In this document: piece by piece, positions 1-9,146 of the stretch
How the letters are laid out: the number at the start of each line of letters is the position of its first letter
How positions within the stretch are numbered: position 1 is the stretch's first letter
NCBI RefSeq assembly: GCF_000711245.1
Contig: NZ_JOMH01000001.1
Location: 2,598,830-2,662,829, forward strand
DNA from: Polycyclovorans algicola TG408
Lineage (GTDB): Bacteria; Pseudomonadota; Gammaproteobacteria; Nevskiales; Nevskiaceae
Direction of reading: 5' to 3'
DNA: 64,000 bases
Program-made: the position numbers and the translations under genes
Notes under the pieces: generated by a model
Told to the model about the DNA's origin: nothing
Database searches by the model: none
Seen by the model: only the letters and a program-made list of their open reading frames with translations

Positions 1-16
1 GGCTTGTGCCGGAAAA

Positions 17-634
17 ATGAGCCGCCGTGCCGTCTCGCAACTATGGGTTCTGGGCGCGTTGCTGACACTCGCGGCCTGTGCCACGCGCCCGCCGCAGCCA
101 TCTGTCGACGTGGTCGATCAGGACACCCGGCTGACGCGCTGGGCTTCCCACCGCGAAGCCCTGGTCGAGTGGGAGCAGTTTCTGCTTGAAGGCCGAGTGG
201 CGGCCACTGGCCAAGCTCTGAGCGCGCGACTGCGCTGGCTGCAGGCGGAAAATCAACAGTTCGACCTGCGCTTGAGCGGGCCGGTGGGTCTCGGCGCCAT
301 GCGCTTGCGCGGCACGCCGGGTCGCGTTGAAATTCAGGCGCGACGCGACACTTGGACCAGTACCGATCCGGAAGCCGACCTCAAGGCCTTGCTCGGCTGG
401 TCACCCCCCTTGACCGCCCTTCCCTATTGGGCGCGTGGCCTTCCCCAACCCGGCGTGCCGGCGCGCTTTCATCTTGATGCACAAGGTCGTCTGGTGCGCC
501 TCGAGCAGGCCGGCTGGACCATGACCGTGACCGGTTACGGCGACTCCGAGCCGGCATTGCCAACCCGAATTGAATGGCAGCGCGATGCGCAGACCGTGAC
601 GCTGATCAACGATCGCTGGCAGCGCAGGCCATAA
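17..634 (+). CDS. lolB: Outer-membrane lipoprotein LolB
   Basis: The 205-residue product fits LolB, the outer-membrane acceptor that takes lipoproteins from the periplasmic carrier LolA and inserts them in the outer membrane. The N-terminus is a short lipoprotein signal ending in a lipobox (LTLAAC, Cys21 as the lipidated residue). The rest has the LolB pattern of alternating strands, for example FLLEGRVA near residue 56 and a C-terminal RIEWQRD. The ATG at 17 follows a GGAAAA stretch. It sits directly upstream of ispE, tRNA-Gln and prs, the usual gammaproteobacterial order, which supports the call more strongly than the weakly conserved sequence alone. Confidence 0.88.
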   Translation: MSRRAVSQLWVLGALLTLAACATRPPQPSVDVVDQDTRLTRWASHREALVEWEQFLLEGRVAATGQALSARLRWLQAENQQFDLRLSGPVGLGAMRLRGTPGRVEIQARRDTWTSTDPEADLKALLGWSPPLTALPYWARGLPQPGVPARFHLDAQGRLVRLEQAGWTMTVTGYGDSEPALPTRIEWQRDAQTVTLINDRWQRRP

Positions 635-678
635 TCCGCCTCCCTTGGAACCGCGGCATGCGGTCCGCCTGACGCCCG

Positions 679-1545
679 ATGCCCGTGACTGACGACCCCT
701 TCTCTGCCCGGTTCATTTGGCCCTCGCCGGCCAAGCTCAACCATTTTCTGCACGTGACCGGTCGTCGCGACGACGGTTACCACACGCTGCAAACCGTGTT
801 CCAGTTCATCGACCTGCAGGATGAGCTGGTGTTCACGGCGCGCGGTGACGGCGACATTCACCTGCACAATGCCCCCGAGGGCTTGCAAGGTGACGACAAT
901 TTGATCCTGCGCGCCGCGCGACTGATCCAGCGCATGAGCGGCGTCCCGGTTGGCGCCGACATTCACCTGACCAAGCGCATCCCCGTTGGCGGTGGTCTCG
1001 GCGGCGGCTCCAGCAACGCAGCCACCACGCTGGTGGCGTTGAACCGACTTTGGAACCTTGGGTTTCCCCTGGACGAGCTGGCGGGCTATGGCGCCATCCT
1101 TGGCGCCGACGTGCCGGTGTTCGTGCGAGGCCGAGCGGCTTGGGGCGAAGGCATCGGCGAACGGTTGATGCCCGTCACCTTGCCCGAGACCCCCGTTGTG
1201 CTGGTGGTGCCACCCGTGTCGGTATCGACCGCCAGTATTTTCAAGGACCCGGCGCTGCCACGCGATCACGCGCGGGTGGATTGGGCGACCTTCGAGGCCG
1301 GCGCGTGCGTCAACGACTGCGAGGCGGTCGTCTGTCGACGCCACCCTGAGGTTGCCGAAGCCCTGGCTGCACTGCGCAAGCTGGGTCCGGCCCGGCTTTC
1401 GGGCACCGGTGCGGCGGTGTTCCTCCCCTGCGATTCGCAACACGCGGCTCAGATGGTGATCGACCAATTGCCAAAAAACTGGACCAAACGCGTGGTGCAG
1501 GGGCTGAATCATTCGCCACTCGCGGCTATACTGCGCGGGCTGTAA
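679..1545 (+). CDS. ispE: 4-diphosphocytidyl-2-C-methyl-D-erythritol kinase IspE
   Basis: IspE phosphorylates CDP-methylerythritol with ATP in the MEP isoprenoid pathway in the cytosol. The 288-residue protein is of normal length. It shows the GHMP-kinase signatures: PAKLN at residues 17-21, the glycine-rich ATP loop GGGLGGGSSNA at 104-114, GADVPVF near 142-148 and a C-terminal SGTGAAVF. It follows lolB by 44 bases and is probably cotranscribed with it. The start at 679 gives an N-terminus matching the family. Confidence 0.96.
   Translation: MPVTDDPFSARFIWPSPAKLNHFLHVTGRRDDGYHTLQTVFQFIDLQDELVFTARGDGDIHLHNAPEGLQGDDNLILRAARLIQRMSGVPVGADIHLTKRIPVGGGLGGGSSNAATTLVALNRLWNLGFPLDELAGYGAILGADVPVFVRGRAAWGEGIGERLMPVTLPETPVVLVVPPVSVSTASIFKDPALPRDHARVDWATFEAGACVNDCEAVVCRRHPEVAEALAALRKLGPARLSGTGAAVFLPCDSQHAAQMVIDQLPKNWTKRVVQGLNHSPLAAILRGL
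1527..1532 (+). promoter_or_regulatory. Candidate -10 element for tRNA-Gln
   Basis: TATACT lies inside the 3' end of ispE, about 40 bases before the mature tRNA. It is followed by a GC-rich stretch (GCGCGGGC) typical of stringently controlled stable-RNA promoters. The -35 region is poor (CTGAAT at about 17 bases), so this is a suggestion only. Confidence 0.35.
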
Positions 1546-1569
1546 CGCAGCGCATCAGGTAAACCGTGT

Positions 1570-1644
1570 TGGGGCGTCGCCAAGTGGTAAGGCAGCGGGT
1601 TTTGATCCCGCCATTCGGTGGTTCGAATCCATCCGCCCCAGCCA
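1570..1644 (+). tRNA. tRNA-Gln (anticodon TTG)
   Basis: A 75-base cloverleaf begins TGGGGCG and ends CGCCCCA-GCCA with CCA encoded. The anticodon arm is a CGGG/CCCG stem around the loop with TTG at positions 34-36, reading CAA. The T arm carries GTTCGAATCC. The acceptor stem pairs fully after the unpaired first base seen in bacterial tRNA-Gln. It lies between ispE and prs, the usual location. Confidence 0.96.
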
Positions 1645-1764
1645 ATCCTGATCAATTTCATTCATTCGGTCGGCCGTGCTGATCCGACTTTCGCGTCCCT
1701 GAGCACCTGCCGTGCCGGCAATGGGCTTCTGGGCTGATCCAAATCCGATTACCCGCGAGTCCCC

Positions 1765-2718
1765 ATGGTCGATACAAAGTTGACGCTGTTTTCTGGCAAC
1801 GCCCACCCCAAGCTTGCCAAGGACATCGCCAACTATCTGAAAATGCCGCTCGGCCAGGCCATGGTCGGTCGTTTTTCGGATGGGGAAGTGCAGATCGAGA
1901 TCCTCGAAAACGTCCGCGGTCGCGACGTCTTCGTCATCCAGCCCACTTGCGCGCCCACCAACGACAACATCGTTGAACTGCTGATGATGCTCGACGCACT
2001 GAAACGCGCCTCGGCGGGCCGCATCTGCGCGGTGATCCCCTACTTCGGCTACGCCCGGCAGGACCGTCGTCCTCGCAGTTCACGGGTGCCGATTTCGGCC
2101 AAGGTGGTCGCTGACTTGATTGGCGAGTGTGGCGCCGACCGCGTGCTGACCGTCGATCTGCATGCCGACCAGATTCAGGGCTTCTTCGACATCCCGGTCG
2201 ACAATGTTTACGCCAGTCCGGTCTTGCTCGGCGACATCTGGCGCCAGAAGTACGACAACCTGATGGTGGTGTCGCCTGATGTGGGCGGCGTGGTGCGTGC
2301 CCGTGCCGTTGCCAAGCGGCTTGACGATGCCGACCTCGCCATCATCGACAAGCGCCGCCCGCGCGCCAACGAGTCACGGGTGATGAACATCATCGGTGAT
2401 GTGTCGGGCCGCACCTGCGTACTGGTCGACGACATGGCCGACACCGCCGGCACGCTCTGCAAAGCGGCCACGGCTCTGAAGGAACATGGCGCGGTGCGCG
2501 TCGTGGCCTATGTGACGCACGCCATTCTCTCCGGCCCGGCGGTCAGCAACATCAACGATTCCGAGCTGGACGAGCTGGTGGTCACCGATTCGATTCCCCT
2601 GGCGCCCGCCGCTGCCGCGTGCCCGAAAATTCGGCAGTTGTCGATCGGTTCACTGCTGGCCGAAACCATTCGCCGTGTGTCGGCTGAAGAGTCGGTGTCG
2701 TCGCTCTACACCGACTGA
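1765..2718 (+). CDS. prs: Ribose-phosphate pyrophosphokinase Prs
   Basis: Prs makes PRPP from ribose-5-phosphate and ATP for nucleotide, His, Trp and NAD synthesis. The 317-residue protein is of standard class I length. Visible signatures are FSDGE (37-41), GYARQDRR (95-102), the PRPP-synthase signature [11 protein letters not shown] (131-141), VSPDVGG (169-175) and the PRPP-binding loop [10 protein letters not shown] (221-230). Its last 13 bases overlap the 3' end of the convergent gene. No strong ribosome site precedes the ATG at 1765, but the N-terminus matches the family. Confidence 0.97.
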   Translation: MVDTKLTLFSGNAHPKLAKDIANYLKMPLGQAMVGRFSDGEVQIEILENVRGRDVFVIQPTCAPTNDNIVELLMMLDALKRASAGRICAVIPYFGYARQDRRPRSSRVPISAKVVADLIGECGADRVLTVDLHADQIQGFFDIPVDNVYASPVLLGDIWRQKYDNLMVVSPDVGGVVRARAVAKRLDDADLAIIDKRRPRANESRVMNIIGDVSGRTCVLVDDMADTAGTLCKAATALKEHGAVRVVAYVTHAILSGPAVSNINDSELDELVVTDSIPLAPAAAACPKIRQLSIGSLLAETIRRVSAEESVSSLYTD

Positions 2719-3824
2719 GCGGCATCGCCTGCCCGGCCCGGCAGGTGCACGTCGGCCACCTGAACCCCTTCATCCTCGACCTTGTCACGCGCCAGCGCGC
2801 GGTCGTCCGCGTCGGCTGAAAGGCCGTCCTGGCGGGCGCTGACATGGCTGGTGTGCAGCAGCGTCACCAGCATCGGAAAGTGATCCGAGCCAAAAGACGG
2901 CAAGCGGCGGATGTCGAGCAGCTGAAAGTGTGCGCTGTGAAATAAATGATCCAGCGGCCAACGCAGAACCGCATAGCGGGCGTCAAAAGTGTTGAACATA
3001 CCGCGCCCGACGCGGGGATCCAACAGCCCGCTGACCTTGCGGAACAGTCGCGTCGTCGCTGACCACGCGACATCGTTGAGATCGCCCGTGACGATCACCG
3101 CGAGTTCGCTGGCACGCACCCGCTTGCCGACCATCACCAGTTCGGCATCCCGCTCGGAAGACGTGTCGTTTTCGGTGGGGCTGGGCGGCGCCGGATGCAG
3201 GCAATGCAGGCTGACCCGGCGACCTGACGGCAAGGTCACCTGGGTGTGGATCGACGGCACATCGTCTTCGACCAGAAACTGTACTTCGGTGTCGCTGAGT
3301 GCATAGCGGGAATACAGGTGCATGCCATAAAGATTGTCCTGCGGCTGCTGCACCCGGTAGGGGTAGTCGTCGTGCAGCGCCGACAGCTGGTCTTGCCACC
3401 AACGGTCGGTTTCGAGCGTGACCAGAAGGTCGGGCTGGTGACGCGCCACCAATGCCCGCAGTGCCGGCGCATCGCGATTCGGTGTCAGGACGTTGGCGGT
3501 CATGATGCGCACGGTGTTGGCGTCATCCTGCTTTTTGGCAGACAGCACCTCCGGGCGAAACAGCCGCGTGTAAGGCACGATCCACCACGCCTGCAGCGCG
3601 AGACATCCTGCCGTGGCCAGCAACAGCGACCCGCGCAAAAGCGTCACGTCATCTCGCAGCATCAGCGTCTGTGCCAGCAGCAACGCCGCCAGCGCGCAGG
3701 CAATCTGCAGCCGTGGAAAATCCAGACCGCGAACGCGCCAGTGCTCAATTCGCGAGAGCGGCAGCAAGGTGGCGGCCGCCAACAGCGCCGTGATGCCTGC
3801 GGCCGCCAAGTCAGCCAGGCTCAT
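2706..3824 (-). CDS. Endonuclease/exonuclease/phosphatase (EEP) family membrane-anchored protein
   Basis: The 372-residue protein has three hydrophobic N-terminal segments (about residues 5-25, 38-56 and 64-86) followed by an EEP-fold domain. The domain shows TANVL (109-113), a catalytic-type Glu at LVTLETD (about 138), GDLND (247-251), LDHLF (291-295) and SDHFPM (313-318), the metal and catalytic motifs of this superfamily. This arrangement is common in YafD-like proteins of unknown substrate. The active domain probably faces the periplasm (inference). The gene runs convergently into prs with a 13-base overlap, and the last 40 or so residues are low-conservation tail. Confidence 0.85.
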   Translation of the reverse strand: MSLADLAAAGITALLAAATLLPLSRIEHWRVRGLDFPRLQIACALAALLLAQTLMLRDDVTLLRGSLLLATAGCLALQAWWIVPYTRLFRPEVLSAKKQDDANTVRIMTANVLTPNRDAPALRALVARHQPDLLVTLETDRWWQDQLSALHDDYPYRVQQPQDNLYGMHLYSRYALSDTEVQFLVEDDVPSIHTQVTLPSGRRVSLHCLHPAPPSPTENDTSSERDAELVMVGKRVRASELAVIVTGDLNDVAWSATTRLFRKVSGLLDPRVGRGMFNTFDARYAVLRWPLDHLFHSAHFQLLDIRRLPSFGSDHFPMLVTLLHTSHVSARQDGLSADADDRALARDKVEDEGVQVADVHLPGRAGDAAQSV

Positions 3825-3979
3825 GCGCGCAGGGCCCGACGCGTCATTTTTCGGGTGCCGTTTGATTGGTGATCATGCGGCCTAGTTTGGCCCAACCCGG
3901 CCGACAAGTCCTGCAGACGCGCCGAATGACCGGCCGCAACATCGCCATGTCCGCAGGCCGGTTGTGACAACCGAGGCAC

Positions 3980-4043
3980 TCAGCCCGCCCAAACCCTGCC
4001 GTTGACGCTGATGGGTTATCCAGTCGACCGACCCGCCGCGGGA
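3980..4043 (-). pseudogene. Relic of the 3' end of an SDR gene
   Basis: The minus strand reads PAAGRSTG-stop-PISVNGR followed by a frame-consistent stop. This matches the last 21 codons of the intact SDR that ends at 8236 (PAAGRLTGQTISVNGG). By eye 54 of 64 bases match without a gap, including the stop codon position. The conserved Gln codon has become TAG. Upstream of 4043 the similarity ends abruptly, so only the tail of the gene survives in this 320-base intergenic stretch. Confidence 0.7.
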
Positions 4044-4116
4044 CAGCGGCGACGCCGGCAGCCCCTAAATTCAGGTAGGCCCGGACAGGGGCTGGCCTGT
4101 GCTCCAATTCAAAGCT

Positions 4117-4132
4117 TGTTTAACCATAAACA
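4117..4132. promoter_or_regulatory. Inverted repeat upstream of acyl-CoA ligase
   Basis: TGTTTA-ACCA-TAAACA has perfect 6-base arms and a 4-base spacer. It ends just before the GAGGAG ribosome site of the gene at 4145. The position suits a repressor operator, possibly for a TetR- or FadR/PsrA-like regulator. No regulator is adjacent. Confidence 0.4.
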
Positions 4133-4144
4133 GAGGAGTGGCTG

Positions 4145-5746
4145 ATGACCGTGTCCAACCCGCCGATCGAGCACCTGATTGCGTCTGCCAGGCGTCAACA
4201 TCTGGGCGATCTGCTACGGCGCAGCGCTGCGCGTCTGCCGAACAAGACGGCGCTGGTCTACGGCGCGCTACGGCAGACGTTTGCCGAGCTGGATGACGTC
4301 GTCAATCGCACCGCCAATGCGCTTGCCGAACGCGGCGTGGTGAAGGGCGACCATGTGGCGCTGCTGTCGCACAACAACCACGCCTTCGTGGTGATCCGAT
4401 TTGCGCTGGCGCGGCTCGGGGCGGTGGTGGTGCCGATCAACTTCATGCTCAACGCCTCCGAGGTGGCCTTCATTCTCGACAATGGCGACGTCAGCGGCAT
4501 GGTCGTGGAGGACGCACTGGCCGAGGTCGCTGACGCGGCCATCGTCGAATCCAGGCGCCGCATGAAGGTACGCGGTGCGATACGCGAAAAACGCGGTGAC
4601 ACGCCCAAAGGCTGGGAATGCGTACAGGACTGGATGCAGCATGCCAACGCCACCGAGCCCGACGTGGCGATTGGCGACGACGACCCGGTACAGATGCTCT
4701 ACACCAGCGGCACCGAGTCGCGCCCCAAGGGTGCGGTGTTGTCGGCACGCAGTCTCTACGCCCATTACGCCAGCGTGACGGTCGACGGCGAGATGAGCAG
4801 CGACGATGTCGAGGTGCACTCGCTACCGCTGTACCACTGCGCGCAGCTGGATGTGTTTCTCACTCCGGATCTCTACCTCGGCGCCACCAGCATCATCCTG
4901 CCCGGCCCGGACGCCGGGCTGCTGCTGAAAACCATTGCGCAGGAGAAGGCCAACAAGCTGTTCTGCCCGCCGACGGTGTGGATCGCCCTGCTGCGCCATC
5001 CCGACTTCGACACCACCGATCTGTCCAGCCTTAATAAGGGCTACTACGGCGCCTCGATCATGCCGGTGGAAATCGTCAAGGAGCTCAGCCAGCGGCTGCC
5101 CAAGATGCGGCTGTTCAACCTGTACGGCCAAACCGAACTCTCGCCGGTGGCCACGGTGCTCAAACCCGAAGACCAGCTGCGCAAGCTGGGCTCGGCCGGG
5201 CGGCCGTCGATCAACGTCGAGACCCGCGTGGTGGATGACGACGACAACCCGGTCCCGGTGGGTACCGTGGGTGAGATCGTGCACCGCAGCCCGCACACCA
5301 CGCTGGGCTACTGGAAAAACCCCGAGAAGACCGCCGAGGCCTTCCGCAATGGCTGGTTCCACAGCGGCGATCTGGGCGTGATGGACGACGAGGGCTACCT
5401 CAGCGTCGTCGACCGCAAGAAGGACATGATCAAGACCGGCGGCGAAAATGTCGCCAGCCGCGAGGTCGAGGAACTGATCTTCACCCACCCGGCCGTCTCG
5501 GAAGTTGCGGTGTTCGGCGTGCCGCATCCCAAATGGATTGAAGCGGTGATGGCGGTGGTGGTGCCGCGTGCCGGGCAGACCCTCACCGCTGATGAGCTGC
5601 TGGCGTTCTGCCGTGAACGCATGGCGGGCTACAAGGCACCCAAGCTGGCTGAGATTGTCGACACCCTGCCCAAGAATGCCAGCGGCAAAATCCTCAAACG
5701 TGACCTGCGCGAGCGGTTTGCCGCGCGCGGCAGGGCGCTGGGGTAG
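4145..5746 (+). CDS. AMP-dependent acyl-CoA ligase (fatty-acid or aryl-CoA synthetase type)
   Basis: This 533-residue ANL-superfamily enzyme activates a carboxylic acid to its acyl-CoA through an acyl-adenylate. The P-loop YTSGTESRPKG lies at about 185-195, the aromatic-binding motif GYYGAS at about 299, LYGQTE near 326, HSGDLG near 405, the hinge DRKKDMIKTGGENV at about 422-435, and the catalytic Lys in ASGKILKRD near 515. A good ribosome site (GAGGAG) precedes ATG 4145. The chain-length substrate cannot be read from sequence. The neighbouring SDR, aldehyde dehydrogenase and acyl-CoA dehydrogenases suggest a role in lipid or cyclic-acid catabolism. Confidence 0.9.
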   Translation: MTVSNPPIEHLIASARRQHLGDLLRRSAARLPNKTALVYGALRQTFAELDDVVNRTANALAERGVVKGDHVALLSHNNHAFVVIRFALARLGAVVVPINFMLNASEVAFILDNGDVSGMVVEDALAEVADAAIVESRRRMKVRGAIREKRGDTPKGWECVQDWMQHANATEPDVAIGDDDPVQMLYTSGTESRPKGAVLSARSLYAHYASVTVDGEMSSDDVEVHSLPLYHCAQLDVFLTPDLYLGATSIILPGPDAGLLLKTIAQEKANKLFCPPTVWIALLRHPDFDTTDLSSLNKGYYGASIMPVEIVKELSQRLPKMRLFNLYGQTELSPVATVLKPEDQLRKLGSAGRPSINVETRVVDDDDNPVPVGTVGEIVHRSPHTTLGYWKNPEKTAEAFRNGWFHSGDLGVMDDEGYLSVVDRKKDMIKTGGENVASREVEELIFTHPAVSEVAVFGVPHPKWIEAVMAVVVPRAGQTLTADELLAFCRERMAGYKAPKLAEIVDTLPKNASGKILKRDLRERFAARGRALG

Positions 5747-5816
5747 ACGCTGCCGCACCAACGTCCTTCCGCGACATGGGTTAGCGTGGTCCGCTCACTC
5801 TTTTGGTCCGTGCGCC

Positions 5817-7091
5817 ATGCTTGCACTCGTCGGCTTCCGCGGTTCCGTTTGCCCCCTGGTGTGCATGCTGCTGGCCGGGAGTCTGGTGGCCTGCGGCGGG
5901 TCAAGCGGCTCGGGCTCAGGCTCCGGCGCCGGTAATCCGCAGCCGCCGCCGACCATGGTTGGCGCCCTGAGCGCGCAGTACACACCACTAAGTCGCTGGA
6001 TCTGCCACCCGGACCTGCCGGACAGCGAGGATGCCTGTGCCACCGGGCTCGACACCCTCTCGGTGGCGGCATCAGGCGAAGCGACCGTGTTGCCGTCCCA
6101 GCGCGCCGCCGACCCCGGCTTCGACTGCTTCTATGCCTACCCCACGGCGAGTCTTGATGCGGGCGAGAACGCCGACCTGTTCCCCGGCCCGCAGGAAATC
6201 CAGGTCACGCAGGTACAGTTCGCGCGTTACGGCGAGCACTGCCGCACCTTTGCGCCGGTCTACCGGCAGCGCACCCTGACCAGCCTTGCTGCGGCGGTGG
6301 CGGCCGGCTTGCTGGTCGACCTTCAGGGCTCGGCCGAGGCGCTGGAACTGGCCTACTCCGACGTTCGCGAAGCGTTCCTGCACTACCTCGCCGATCAGAA
6401 CGACGGCCGCGGGGTGTTGCTGGTCGGTCACTCACAGGGCGCGTCACTGCTGCGCCGACTGATTGCCGAGGAGATCGAGAACGATCCTCTGCTGCACGAC
6501 CGTCTGGTGGGCGCCCACTTGATGGGTACCTCGGTGGCGGTCCCGATCAGCGACGACGTGGGCGGCTCTTTCGCCCGCGTGCCCGCCTGCGGTAGCGCGC
6601 GCCAGACCGGCTGCGTAATCAGCTACGCCAGTTACCGTGAAGGTGATCCGCAGCTCGACGAACCGCTGTTTGGCACCACCCTCAGCCCCCTGACCGAGGC
6701 GTTGTGCGTGAATCCCGCGGCACTCTCCGGGGGCCGGGCGGCACTGGACGTGCGCTTTCCGCGGCGTCAGCCACCCGCATTTGAAACGCTGTTGATTCCA
6801 CGTGGCAGTGGCGGGCCCTACCAGGACATCACCACCAACCTGCTGCTGAGCGATCCGTATTTCACCGTGCCCGGACAGATCAGCGGCCAGTGCGTCACCG
6901 ACGACAACGGCACCCGCTATCTCGAAGTGCGCGTGACCCCCGAGCCCGACGGGCCGCGTGCCAACGACTACCCCGGCGAATTCCTCGGCGGCATCGGCTG
7001 GGGCTTGCACCTGATCGATGTATCGCTCACCCAGGGCGATCTGGTGCGTGTGGCCGGCGAGCAGGGCGATGCCTGGCTGAGCGCACGGTAA
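5817..7091 (+). CDS. DUF3089-type alpha/beta-hydrolase lipoprotein
   Basis: The ATG at 5817 gives a 424-residue protein whose signal ends in LVAC, with Cys26 as the probable lipidation site, followed by a Gly/Ser linker. The body carries the DUF3089 signatures DCFYAYPT, a CRTFAPVYRQ-like segment, and the nucleophile elbow GHSQGAS near residue 204 of an alpha/beta-hydrolase fold. The reading frame is open upstream of 5817, but only this start yields a signal peptide. It is probably an envelope-anchored esterase or lipase-like enzyme. Substrate unknown. Confidence 0.8.
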   Translation: MLALVGFRGSVCPLVCMLLAGSLVACGGSSGSGSGSGAGNPQPPPTMVGALSAQYTPLSRWICHPDLPDSEDACATGLDTLSVAASGEATVLPSQRAADPGFDCFYAYPTASLDAGENADLFPGPQEIQVTQVQFARYGEHCRTFAPVYRQRTLTSLAAAVAAGLLVDLQGSAEALELAYSDVREAFLHYLADQNDGRGVLLVGHSQGASLLRRLIAEEIENDPLLHDRLVGAHLMGTSVAVPISDDVGGSFARVPACGSARQTGCVISYASYREGDPQLDEPLFGTTLSPLTEALCVNPAALSGGRAALDVRFPRRQPPAFETLLIPRGSGGPYQDITTNLLLSDPYFTVPGQISGQCVTDDNGTRYLEVRVTPEPDGPRANDYPGEFLGGIGWGLHLIDVSLTQGDLVRVAGEQGDAWLSAR

Positions 7092-7109
7092 CCCTGCTCC
7101 CGTATCGCC

Positions 7110-7835
7110 TCAGGACAGTTTCGGAAGAAATCGGCCGGTTCGTGTCTGGTAGCGCACGTAGGTGTCGCCCAGTTCGGCGCGCAGACCGCGCTCTTCAAAG
7201 TGCACCCCGATCAGGATGTAGACGGTCATCCCGGCACTGAACAGCAGCAGGCTGACGCTCATCTGCGGCGTGACCCACAACGCGATCAGCAACCCCAGCA
7301 TCATCGGGTGACGAATCCAGCGGTAGAGCAAGTACTCCTTGAAAGCGACGGGCGTATACGCCTGGCGCGCCATGTTCAACCACACCTGTCGCAAGCCGAA
7401 CAGATCGAAATGATTGGTCAGGAAGGTCGCCACCAGCACCAGCAGCCAGCCGAAGACATTGATGCCCCACAGCACCGACGACAGGGCTGCCGATTCGACC
7501 TGCCATACCGTACCCGGCAGCGGCTGCCATGCCGCGTACAGCACGATCAATACGACGTTCGTGGCCATGACGTAGGTGCTGCGCTCAGCGGCCTGCGGCA
7601 ACCACGCGGTCAGGCGGCGCTTGAATGCTGGGCGGGCCATCACGCTGTGCTGAACGCCGAACAACACCATCAGACCGAGGTTGACGAGCAACGCCATCCA
7701 GACCGGACCCGGCGTGCCGCTATTGACCGTTTTGGGGACCGGCAGGCCCCAGACAAAGGCCATCAGGTAGAGGAACACCGCCAGAAAAAGAGCGTAGCTG
7801 ACCACGCCGTACAGCAAGGTGATGACGCGTCCCAT
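7110..7835 (-). CDS. mddA: Methanethiol S-methyltransferase (MddA-like, NnrU/isoprenylcysteine methyltransferase fold)
   Basis: This 241-residue polytopic membrane protein matches MddA, which methylates methanethiol to dimethyl sulfide using S-adenosylmethionine. Landmarks are GVQHSVMARPAFKR near 60-75, FLTNHFDLFGLRQVW near 143-157, the cofactor-binding RWIRHPMMLG near 175-184 and a C-terminal HFEERGLRAELGDTYVRYQ. The start at 7835 is fixed by AGGAGGACATC just before ATG; the frame is open further upstream but without a second good start. The family also contains less specific S- and N-methyltransferases, so the substrate is inferred. Confidence 0.8.
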   Translation of the reverse strand: MGRVITLLYGVVSYALFLAVFLYLMAFVWGLPVPKTVNSGTPGPVWMALLVNLGLMVLFGVQHSVMARPAFKRRLTAWLPQAAERSTYVMATNVVLIVLYAAWQPLPGTVWQVESAALSSVLWGINVFGWLLVLVATFLTNHFDLFGLRQVWLNMARQAYTPVAFKEYLLYRWIRHPMMLGLLIALWVTPQMSVSLLLFSAGMTVYILIGVHFEERGLRAELGDTYVRYQTRTGRFLPKLS

Positions 7836-7906
7836 GATGTCCTCCTGTTCGCTGTCACGGCACGGGCGTCCGATACAGACACCAGTGCCATCGTTCAGCG
7901 CACCGC

Positions 7907-8149
7907 TCAGCCGCGCATCTTCACTTGCGCCCACGCAGGGTGCAGGCTGGCGGTCGCGCTGGGCCGCTCGGACATTCGCTTCATCCATCTGTGAAGCGGA
8001 TCCAAGGAAGAATCCGCAGGCTGGCTTACGCCGGGTGCGAAGTCAAGACAGCTGTACAGCACTCGGTCGGCGATGCGGATCCGACCGCCACGGGTGAAGG
8101 GCTTGTTGCCCATCAACCTGTTCAGCAACGTGCGGTGATGACGGGGCAA
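7907..8149 (-). pseudogene. C-terminal relic of a glutathione S-transferase gene
   Basis: The minus strand encodes about 80 residues resembling the helical C-terminal domain of a GST: IADRVLYSCLDFA followed by LHRWMKRMSERPSATAS and HPAWAQ. In intact GSTs the motif is of the type TIADxxLY...LxRWxxRMxxRPS. No thioredoxin-like N-terminal half is present in any frame upstream, and no start or ribosome site is convincing. It fills most of the 400-base gap between mddA and the SDR gene. Confidence 0.65.
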
Positions 8150-8235
8150 GGTCCGTCAGGCCGTCAGGCCGCTTCGGCACCCAGCAAAACGAGTCCTCGC
8201 CCTTCTTGGAACCGGCCCGAACGGCCCGCCGGCAC

Positions 8236-9033
8236 TCAGCCCGCCGAAACCCCACCATTGACACTGATGGTTTGTCCAGTTAACCGACCCGCCGCCGGAC
8301 TTGCGAGATAGACAATCAGTGATGCGAGGTCTTCCGGCGTGGCGACGCCGAGCTGCGCCATCGGTTTGATCTTGGCAAACAGTTTGGCGCTGAAGCCGCT
8401 GGCCTGGTTGCGCGCAGCGGTGGGCGTGCCTTCGATCAATGATGGCGTCAGCACATTCACGCGAATGCCGTTGCGCTTGGCCTCCATCGCCAAGGTGCGC
8501 GAAAACACCACAATGGCCGACATGGCCGCGCCCAGCACGGTCTCGCCCGGCGTCGGCACCTTGGCGGCGTCGGAGGCGATGTTGATGATCGCCCCGCCCT
8601 TACGTTCGGCCATCAGTGGCAGCACCAGCTTGCACATCAGCATCGGCGCCATGACCACCGAGAGGATGATCGGCTCGATATCTTCAATGGGAATTTTCAT
8701 CAAGGGGTCGGGCGTGTACACCCCGATGGTGGCGTTCACCAGCGTGTCGATACTGCCCATGCCCGCGTGTGCCTCGGCGACGATGCGCTGCGCTTGATCG
8801 ACACGGTTGGCATCCCCCTGCACGAACATCACTTTGGCATCCGGCGCCGCCGCCAACACGCGCTGCCGGGCTTGTTCGCCACGTTCAGCGTTGCGGCCCA
8901 CCAACGCGATACGTCGGACGCCCGAGTCGACCAACTGAATGGCGGTGGCCATACCCACACCCGACGTTCCACCGACAATCAATACGCTGCAATCGGCGAA
9001 GTCGCGGACCATCACCTTCATCGGTTCACTCAT
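8236..9033 (-). CDS. SDR-family protein lacking catalytic Tyr and Lys
   Basis: The 265-residue protein has the Rossmann glycine motif GGTSGVG (21-27) and the C-terminal LTGQTISVNGG of classical short-chain dehydrogenases. The Ser of the triad is present (IASDAA, about 154). The YxxxK pair is replaced by Leu167 and Met171 (VLGAAMSA), and NNAG is NATIG. It can probably bind NAD(P) but should not reduce a ketone by the standard mechanism. The start at 9033 (MSEPMK) fits the fold; a TTG at 9072 would add 13 residues. It is divergent from the aldehyde dehydrogenase gene. Confidence 0.82.
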   Translation of the reverse strand: MSEPMKVMVRDFADCSVLIVGGTSGVGMATAIQLVDSGVRRIALVGRNAERGEQARQRVLAAAPDAKVMFVQGDANRVDQAQRIVAEAHAGMGSIDTLVNATIGVYTPDPLMKIPIEDIEPIILSVVMAPMLMCKLVLPLMAERKGGAIINIASDAAKVPTPGETVLGAAMSAIVVFSRTLAMEAKRNGIRVNVLTPSLIEGTPTAARNQASGFSAKLFAKIKPMAQLGVATPEDLASLIVYLASPAAGRLTGQTISVNGGVSAG

Positions 9034-9146
9034 GACCCAGCACATTCCTGATATTTTCTGGCCGTTCGCCAAGACACAATACTAACGTCATCAAGTTGCC
9101 CGTCTTTGCAGATACGTACCCTATTAACGCGTGAGGAGAGATCCAA

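Noticed and set aside
535-1512. Long open frame of 325 codons antisense to ispE
   Set aside because: It is the high-GC shadow of a clear housekeeping gene, has no recognisable motifs and no ribosome site.
5568-5816. The frame of the DUF3089 lipoprotein is open upstream into the acyl-CoA ligase gene
   Set aside because: An N-terminus starting there would bury the lipoprotein signal; the ATG at 5817 gives a proper signal with a Cys lipobox.
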